A stretch of 64,000 nucleotides of DNA from UKL13-2 sp038206765 (GTDB lineage: Bacteria; Pseudomonadota; Gammaproteobacteria; Burkholderiales; Usitatibacteraceae), in contig JBBRAM010000003.1 in assembly GCA_038206765.1 (NCBI GenBank), positions 124,001 to 188,000 of the forward strand. The letters run 5' to 3'. How positions within the stretch are numbered: the first letter of the stretch is position 1; each line of letters begins with the position of its first letter. Shown here one piece after another: positions 58,845-64,000 of the stretch. The notes beneath the pieces were generated by a model. The model searched no databases. It worked only from the letters and a program-made list of their open reading frames with translations, and was not told the DNA's origin. A program made the translations under genes and the position numbers.

Positions 58845-60659
58845 TTAGTTCACACCCACTGCCGACCAAGCTGCCGCAACAGCACTGTGCTGTGTGGAAG
58901 TTGCGCCGTACAAATCGGTAGCAGCGTTTAACATTGCAGTGCGGGCACCTTTGTAGTTGGTGCTGGATGTCATGTACACAGTAAGCGCACGGTAAACGAT
59001 CTTGATCGCGGCGGTGCGGCCGACTGCCGTCAACGCTGTGTTGCCATTGCAAACCATTTGCGCTGGGGTGGTGCTAAAGCCCGCTTGGCTCTTCGCGCCT
59101 TCGGATAGCAAAAAGAAGAAGTGGTTAGCGACGCCTGACGAATAATGCACATCGAGGGACCCAATAGTTGATGTGTAGCAGTCAGGTGATGCGCCGTCCA
59201 AGCTTGGTTTGAACATGAATCGCAGAGCACTGGTTGGCGTTGCGACACCGTTGTTCGCCTTGAAAATACGCTCACCGATCAGATAATTTGGCGGGTTGAT
59301 TGCGCTGTTGGCATAAAACTCAACGGATGTGCCGAACATATCTGAGAGGGCCTCGTTCAAACCGCCCGATTCGCCCGAGTAGGTGAGGTTGGCTGAGCGC
59401 GATGTCACGCCGTGGGTCATCTCGTGGCCAGCAACATCGATCGCAACCAAAGGTAGGTATGTGGTGCCGTCACCATCGCCGTAGGTCATGCAAAAGCAGC
59501 TATCGCTCCAGAATGCGTTGACATAGTTACGACCATAGTGGATGCGCGAAAACGCACCGCGGCCATCATTGGCAATACCGTTGCGACCAAGTACGTTTTT
59601 ATAAAAATCCCATGTTAGGTTTTGGCCGTAAACCGCATCAACAGCGGCAGTTACTGTACTTGAGGTAGAAAAATTACCCCAGATGTTATCGGCATCGGTG
59701 AATAGCGTGCCGTTGCCGGAGGTTCTGTTGGAGAGGTTAGTCGCATAATGGCTACCACGGCTTGGGTCACGTAATGCATAGCCGCCTGAAATGCTGTCGG
59801 TGGTCAGTGGAACGGTACCGGATACCAAGCTCTTGCCGGATCCTGCCGATGCGGCTTGATTCGCGATGGCCTCCACCGATTGACCAGTTTTACCATTGAC
59901 GGCAGCGGCAAATGGCGATGCGGCGTTGTCAAACGCGGTATCAAGATTGGATGCATCGGCCGCGAATGCGTTGCTACGATTTTGTGCGCGCTTCAAGCCT
60001 GCCATCATGCGCGTGTTGATCTTGCTGTCACGCGACATTACTGTACGAATCTCATCGAAGCTATCGAGGAGCAAGTTGGTGCTGGCATCAACAATGTAGT
60101 GCATTTTGCTTGGCGTGCCGTCCAGACTCATGCCGCTGACCTGAACATCAAAAGCAAGCGTGGGTTCACGATCACGTGCGTAGTACACACGCTCAGCAGT
60201 GGCGGTGCCGGCGTTCACGCCATGAAACAGGCCTTGGGCTTGTTGGAGTGCCAGTTTTTCAGCATTGACGCTGACAGAAATCGAGGGTGCTCGCATATTG
60301 ATTGCGCTAGCAACATCTTGTGATAAGTCGGCACCGTGACTCAAGCTGGCGAAGGCCCCGGATGCATCAGAATGCACCACCATATCGCCGCCGATCACGC
60401 GTAATCCATCAATTGATCGATCAAAGCGCACGTGTTGCGCACCATCTTGGTCGACGATGACGTCGCGTGCCACGAAGTTGCCTGCCAGCACTGAAGAACC
60501 CGCTGAACTTTTTGTGTTCAGGTGTCCAAGCGCGCGCGTAACCGCTTCGGTTTTAAGATTGTTGTTTGCTTCTTTTCCAAATTCCACAGCAGATGCAACA
60601 AAGCCCGTAGTGCACACGACAAAAACAGCTGAAGCGAGTTTGTTCATTTTACGGTTCAT
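58845..60659 (-). CDS. Secreted M4 (thermolysin-type) metalloprotease
   Basis: Zinc endopeptidase (604 aa). I start at the ATG at 60659, which gives a signal peptide (KLASAVFVVCTTGFVASA); the open frame runs 28 codons further. Residues ~40-200 are the FTP/PepSY propeptide. The mature domain has the zinc motif HEMTH (412-416), the third ligand Glu in GGLNEALSD (436) and the proton-bridge His in DVHYSSGVANHFF (505). All catalytic residues are present. It is a single gene with its own terminator, probably for extracellular peptide scavenging. Confidence 0.95.
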   Translation of the reverse strand: MNRKMNKLASAVFVVCTTGFVASAVEFGKEANNNLKTEAVTRALGHLNTKSSAGSSVLAGNFVARDVIVDQDGAQHVRFDRSIDGLRVIGGDMVVHSDASGAFASLSHGADLSQDVASAINMRAPSISVSVNAEKLALQQAQGLFHGVNAGTATAERVYYARDREPTLAFDVQVSGMSLDGTPSKMHYIVDASTNLLLDSFDEIRTVMSRDSKINTRMMAGLKRAQNRSNAFAADASNLDTAFDNAASPFAAAVNGKTGQSVEAIANQAASAGSGKSLVSGTVPLTTDSISGGYALRDPSRGSHYATNLSNRTSGNGTLFTDADNIWGNFSTSSTVTAAVDAVYGQNLTWDFYKNVLGRNGIANDGRGAFSRIHYGRNYVNAFWSDSCFCMTYGDGDGTTYLPLVAIDVAGHEMTHGVTSRSANLTYSGESGGLNEALSDMFGTSVEFYANSAINPPNYLIGERIFKANNGVATPTSALRFMFKPSLDGASPDCYTSTIGSLDVHYSSGVANHFFFLLSEGAKSQAGFSTTPAQMVCNGNTALTAVGRTAAIKIVYRALTVYMTSSTNYKGARTAMLNAATDLYGATSTQHSAVAAAWSAVGVN

Positions 60660-61137
60660 TGAAATAATCCCTAGTGAATAAAAAGATAGTCGATCGTGTC
60701 GACGTTGCCCATCTAAGCTACAAGCGCGATTGCTCAACGGCAAGGGAAGCTTCTGGCGACTGATGGGGCAACAAAATAAAGGTATCAGAAGTTCAAATGT
60801 TTGTTACAAATTGTTTCTAAAAATGTGAAAAGTGATTAAAACTGCAACAGTTTTGCAACATCTAAGCCACTTTGTAACGAAACATCGCTGATGCTGTGGT
60901 GCATCAAAATGGGATTGAAACGCATCGGGCACGCAACCAAGCCCGGATACAATCGAGCGCGACGCAGCCCAAAAAACAAAAAGCCGACTTTCGTCGGCAT
61001 ATTGCTGGTTAAAAATCAAACCGTCTGCATTTTGTTTACGTGGTGCCTCGTTCTGCACACAGATCTTGCGGGGATTCGAGCATTTTCGCGATGGGCGCTA
61101 TAAAGTCATTTCTGACCTGCAAAATCGTTTGATCAGG
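60660..61137. other. Intergenic region between the protease gene and the TonB-box microprotein gene
   Basis: 478 bp holding the protease promoter side and the terminator at 60970-60998. An 84-codon minus-strand open frame (60804-61058) spans that terminator and has no protein-like features, so I do not call it. Confidence 0.5.
60970..60998 (-). terminator. Terminator of the TonB-box microprotein gene
   Basis: GCCGAC (60983-60988) and GTCGGC (60993-60998) form a 6-bp stem with a 4-base loop. On the minus strand it is followed by TTTTTGTTTTTTG. It lies 140 bp past the stop of the small gene at 61138. Confidence 0.7.
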
Positions 61138-61356
61138 TTAGCGCTTTGCTGTGATTACGATGGTGTCCATTCTTTCGACTGCCATTTTTTGCGCGCTGAT
61201 CACAATCGTATCCATCGTTTGAGTTTCGAGTTTGGCTGTTGTGCGATTATCGAAGCTGGCAACGGCAGATCCGGCAGTCGCCAAGAAGATGGCAACAATC
61301 ACAGCGGCGGTCGTAACGGTGTCTTTTAAATTTGTGGAGTTGTAAGTGTTTTTCAT
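61138..61356 (-). CDS. Small exported protein with two TonB-box-like motifs
   Basis: 72 aa. I start at the ATG at 61356, which has an AGGAAA ribosome site; the frame continues upstream without support. The N-terminus is polar, then comes a signal-type hydrophobic segment (AAVIVAIFLATAGSAVASF) with a likely cleavage site after AVA. The mature part is only ~35 residues and contains the near-duplicate MDTIVISAQK and MDTIVITAKR, both resembling the TonB box of receptors (DTIVVTA type). It has its own terminator and lies 650 bp from a divergent TonB-family gene. I know no family; a role in binding TonB is inference. Confidence 0.65.
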   Translation of the reverse strand: MKNTYNSTNLKDTVTTAAVIVAIFLATAGSAVASFDNRTTAKLETQTMDTIVISAQKMAVERMDTIVITAKR

Positions 61357-61633
61357 GATGATTTCCTTTGGGGTTTGACGTTTATTTGGTTCGGTTAGTG
61401 TTGCTGTTCCGTTTGTTGATGTTGTGACTTTAGGCCTTGCGTCGGTACTGCTCAATCGCGATGTGACGAAATGAAAAAAACGCCAGATGAAATGCATAAA
61501 AGCCGCGTGGAGTGGTTTAGGGCTCGGCTGTGGGCATCGGACAAAGCGCCGCCAAGGCAAGGTTTTTAGGTAGAAATTTCGCCCGCATTGTCGCCAATCC
61601 GGTCCCTACCGTCGGATGTGTTTGGTCCAGAGC

Positions 61634-61679
61634 CCGCGCCAGTGCTGGAGTTTGGGGCAGTCTGATTAAGACGGCGCGG
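61634..61679. repeat. Dispersed GGCGCGG element as an inverted pair
   Basis: CCGCGCCAGTGCTGG (61634-61648) is the complement of the CCAGCACTGGCGCGG core found at 49.5 kb. An inverted partner GGCGCGG lies at 61673-61679. Confidence 0.65.
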
Positions 61680-61853
61680 CCATCTTGATGGAACACTGGG
61701 CAAAGCTGAATTTTGCCGGCGTTGGTTGTTATGACCGACGCCGGTTAATTTTAGTGTCGAGCTGTTGGCAAAACCAAAACAGTGGCGCAGAATGAATTTG
61801 TGGTGGAGGAATTGTCAATGCGTGGGGAAAAAGAGCAACGAAAATAGAAAAGA

Positions 61854-61950
61854 AAGCGGAATCGGAAACGGAAATGGAAACGGAAGTGAAAATGCATTGA
61901 CGAGTTGGGGTTGGAGTTGGATTGGATGTAAGTTGGATGTAATTTAGATG
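61854..61950. repeat. GGAAAC and GTTGGATGT tandem repeats
   Basis: A run of GGAAAC/GGAAAT hexamers (61854-61890) is followed by GTTGGATGT-type units (61902-61950). The second set resembles the repeat after hppA at 42.1 kb. Confidence 0.75.
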
Positions 61951-62012
61951 TCATCGCGAGCAATCATTCATTGCAGTCATTATTTTCGCCACATTTCACA
62001 CAGGAGCGCATC

Positions 62013-62729
62013 ATGACAAACAACATGAACAAGTCTTTTCCACCAGCCTTCCCAACGCAAATCACCAGCGCGCAGGTGGCGTTTCAGCAGGCTTATGGCG
62101 AAAAAAACGGCACGAAAAAACTGTCAAGCATGGCGGCCGTCGTGGCCCTGCATGTCGTCGTTGGCGCGCTGTTTTTGGCAGGGCTCACACACTCGGTGGT
62201 AGCGCCAAAGCCAAAAGATTATGAATTTAGAATTTTGCCACCTGAGATAAAAACGCCCAAGCCCGTTGATACCGCGCCTAACATCAAGCCAAATGTGCCA
62301 GTGTTCAACGTCATTATCGTTGAACCACCCCCGGTATCGTATGACCAGCCACGCATCGAACTTCCGATCAGCGCCGGAACCGGCCAGGCGTCTGATAGCC
62401 CGTCATCCGGGCCAGCCAACGGCGCTGTCGATAACGGCATCGCTACTAAAACAAGCGCGCCGACTGTCGGCGTCGCCTGCCCGAATTCACGTGAGGTGCA
62501 AACCACAATGAGCTACCCAGCACAGGCGCGTCGCGATGGCATTCAGGGCAACGTGGTGGCGCGATTTGTGGTCGGCGCGAACGGCGTGATTCGGGATATC
62601 AGCATCACCTCATCAAGCAACCAAGCGCTGAATCGCGCCGTGATTAGCGCAGTCGCAGAGTTCCGCTGCGTGGGGCAAGGGCAAGATGTGATGGTGGAAG
62701 CGCCGTTTGTGTTCAGGTTGAAAGATTGA
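62013..62729 (+). CDS. tonB: TonB family energy transducer
   Basis: 238-aa inner-membrane-anchored protein that carries proton-gradient energy from ExbBD to outer-membrane receptors. I start at 62013 behind an AGGAG ribosome site. A cytoplasmic N-terminus of ~45 residues is longer than usual, then comes one helix (AAVVALHVVVGALFLAGL, with the His typical of TonB anchors), a Pro-rich periplasmic stretch (short, with KTPKPVDTAPNIKPNVP) and a C-terminal TonB domain (MSYPAQARRDGIQGNVVARF, and VISAVAEFRC). ExbBD are at 26 kb. It ends at a bidirectional terminator. Confidence 0.92.
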   Translation: MTNNMNKSFPPAFPTQITSAQVAFQQAYGEKNGTKKLSSMAAVVALHVVVGALFLAGLTHSVVAPKPKDYEFRILPPEIKTPKPVDTAPNIKPNVPVFNVIIVEPPPVSYDQPRIELPISAGTGQASDSPSSGPANGAVDNGIATKTSAPTVGVACPNSREVQTTMSYPAQARRDGIQGNVVARFVVGANGVIRDISITSSSNQALNRAVISAVAEFRCVGQGQDVMVEAPFVFRLKD

Positions 62730-62761
62730 TTTTGTCTATTTGATTGTTTGTTGAGGTCAAT

Positions 62762-62790
62762 AAAAAACGCCGGTTAGCCCGGCGTTTTTT
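62762..62790. terminator. Bidirectional terminator
   Basis: A perfect stem A6-CGCCGG / CCGGCG-T6 (62762-62773 with 62779-62790) has a 5-base loop. It serves both tonB and the convergent gene ending at 62825. Confidence 0.93.
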
Positions 62791-62824
62791 ATTTGTAACA
62801 TGAAGATTAACGAAGCTCAGCCAA

Positions 62825-64000
62825 CTACCCACTGCTCAACTTTTTAACTTTTTCACTTAAATTTGCCACAACGAGTTCAAGTGCATCGATGCGTTTGTTG
62901 CGTTCCAATATCATCTTTTTGAGTTCTGATTCTGCGGTAATTAAGCGCTTGAATTCCTGCAATGCCTGCGCCGATGTGGTTGAGACGGTAATCGGCGGGG
63001 CTGCGGGCCCTTCGGTATGTTTTTGCACAATAGTCGCGGCAGCGCGTAGCACCGGGGGCGGCGGGACAGACTTCTCGGCGACCTGTTTCGGTCGCGCTCG
63101 CTCGGTTGCGCGGCGTTCTTTGGCGAGCCCGAAGCGAATCAGCGTGGGCAGTAATGCGGCGCGGGGATCTGCTGCACCTTGCTGCAACGCGGCTACATAG
63201 AGCCCCAGCGCGGTAAGGCTTTCGACTGCAGCGGCGGCGCCGGGCGATTCGCCCAATTTTTTCTCCGTTCCACGGTTGGTTTGGCTCGCTTGGATGACGC
63301 TAAGCACCTGCTCGGTGAGTTTTTTGGCGAGCGCTGCGGCCTCATCCAAATCGAGCATCGCAAGCGCGCCTTCAACTTGTTTGAGGAGCGGCTCAACAAC
63401 AGATTGTTCAATCGTTTTTTCGGCATCGCGAAAATGGGCATCGAGCAGGCCCTCAATCGCGGTGAGATTGATTTGCACTTCGCGTCCAACTTGGAAAATC
63501 AGCAAATGCGTTTGCGCGCGCAGGGTCATGGTGTCGGCAAACTGATCGACCGGCTTTTCAAGCACCTGCAAATCGACCCCTGTCATCGCACTCTTCAATC
63601 GCGCCCCGATGGCCGCAACCTGCTGCGGAAATTTTGCCGATAGCTGAAAATAGGCATCAAGCGATGACTCGGCAAACAGCAGTGCGGTCGCAATTTCGAT
63701 GGCTTGGGTCTGGTTCGGCAGCGTGTTTAATTTGCGCAAATGTTTGCCCACCGCGCCAAGCATCTGCAACACCTGCGCCAGCTCACGGTTCGGCAACTGC
63801 GCACCGGCAGCGGCAATCGCGTCAGCTTGCTGGGTAAACGCCGCGAGCGCGGTTTGGTCTTTATTTGATACCGCTAAAAAGGTTTCCTTCTGCGCGCTAA
63901 CCTGATCGCGCAACTTGGCGACCAACTGGGCGATGGCGGCATGGTTTTCAGCAGCCGCCTCGGGGAGCCACAGCAGATTGTCCAGATCATAAATCTCGCG
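62825..64000 (-). CDS. Unidentified helical protein, N-terminus cut by the window edge
   Basis: The frame is open to the window end, so the visible 391 residues are the C-terminal part. It begins with YDLDNLLWLPEAAAE and runs through long amphipathic helices (EGLLDAHFRDAEKTIEQSVV, EGALAMLDLDEAAALAKKL), then a Pro/Ala linker (~265-300) and a C-terminal coiled coil with Lys/Glu heptads (ITAESELKKMILERNKRIDA). The repeated pattern of small four-helix units recalls Hpt or chemotaxis scaffold modules, but no phosphorylation-site histidine motif is clear. I do not recognise the family. Confidence 0.7.
   Translation of the reverse strand, partial: REIYDLDNLLWLPEAAAENHAAIAQLVAKLRDQVSAQKETFLAVSNKDQTALAAFTQQADAIAAAGAQLPNRELAQVLQMLGAVGKHLRKLNTLPNQTQAIEIATALLFAESSLDAYFQLSAKFPQQVAAIGARLKSAMTGVDLQVLEKPVDQFADTMTLRAQTHLLIFQVGREVQINLTAIEGLLDAHFRDAEKTIEQSVVEPLLKQVEGALAMLDLDEAAALAKKLTEQVLSVIQASQTNRGTEKKLGESPGAAAAVESLTALGLYVAALQQGAADPRAALLPTLIRFGLAKERRATERARPKQVAEKSVPPPPVLRAAATIVQKHTEGPAAPPITVSTTSAQALQEFKRLITAESELKKMILERNKRIDALELVVANLSEKVKKLSSG

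Larger units (their letters stand above)
61357..62012. other. Divergent intergenic region between the TonB-box microprotein and tonB genes
   Basis: 656 bp with a dispersed element pair (61634-61679) and purine-rich tandem repeats (61854-61950), described separately. No gene is supported. Confidence 0.5.

Noticed and set aside
60804..61058. 84-codon minus-strand open frame between the protease and the microprotein gene
   Set aside because: It spans the terminator hairpin at 60970-60998 and has no protein-like features.

Overview
The window looks like chromosome of a Gram-negative betaproteobacterium, probably Burkholderiales-like. The evidence is gene content and order: tgt-yajC-secD-secF, exbB-exbD-lpxK-Trm112-kdsB-adk, DUF2069-wrbA, and a PPi-type phosphofructokinase. 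Base composition is moderate and even. I saw no tRNA, rRNA, CRISPR array, prophage or insertion sequence. All identifications are from reading translated sequence; no database search was possible.

Layout. 0-6 kb: a two-subunit molybdenum hydroxylase (IorA/IorB type), then an EAL protein and an HD-GYP protein of cyclic-di-GMP turnover. 6-19 kb: queuosine tRNA modification and the Sec accessory operon, DedA, WrbA, YihY, a PilZ-like protein, a TlpA thioredoxin and a GGDEF-EAL protein. 19-31.5 kb: mutL, miaA, dodecin, xseA, then the envelope/nucleotide run exbB to adk and a PPi-type phosphofructokinase. 31.5-33.2 kb: a small accessory patch with an unknown protein and a VapBC-type toxin-antitoxin pair. 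33.6-39 kb: a MarR-controlled tripartite EmrAB-type efflux operon. 39.6-45.6 kb: a membrane H+-pyrophosphatase carrying a C-terminal OmpA-like domain, and a large TonB-dependent receptor. 45.8-50.7 kb: acyl-CoA ligase, hydrolase, TetR regulator and an FAD oxidoreductase. 50.8-56 kb: a proteorhodopsin locus (crtI, crtE, rhodopsin, a 42-codon ORF coupled to the rhodopsin start) with a divergent MerR-type regulator. 56.3-64 kb: vanadium haloperoxidase-like lipoprotein, M4 metalloprotease, a small exported protein with two TonB-box-like motifs, a TonB-family protein and a gene cut by the window edge.

How the genes may work together. Proteorhodopsin (proton-pump D-T-E motif, green-type Leu), a K+-independent proton pyrophosphatase and a PPi-type phosphofructokinase suggest light-driven proton motive force joined to pyrophosphate energetics. 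CrtE and CrtI would feed retinal synthesis, but phytoene synthase, lycopene cyclase and the retinal-forming oxygenase are not in this window. ExbBD, TonB, the receptor and the TonB-box microprotein point to energised outer-membrane uptake.

Two genome-scale oddities stand out. A dispersed element with a core close to CACTGGCGCGG lies between or at the ends of genes at several places, often with an inverted partner. Short tandem repeats of 6-14 bp occur in many gaps and, in frame, inside several proteins.
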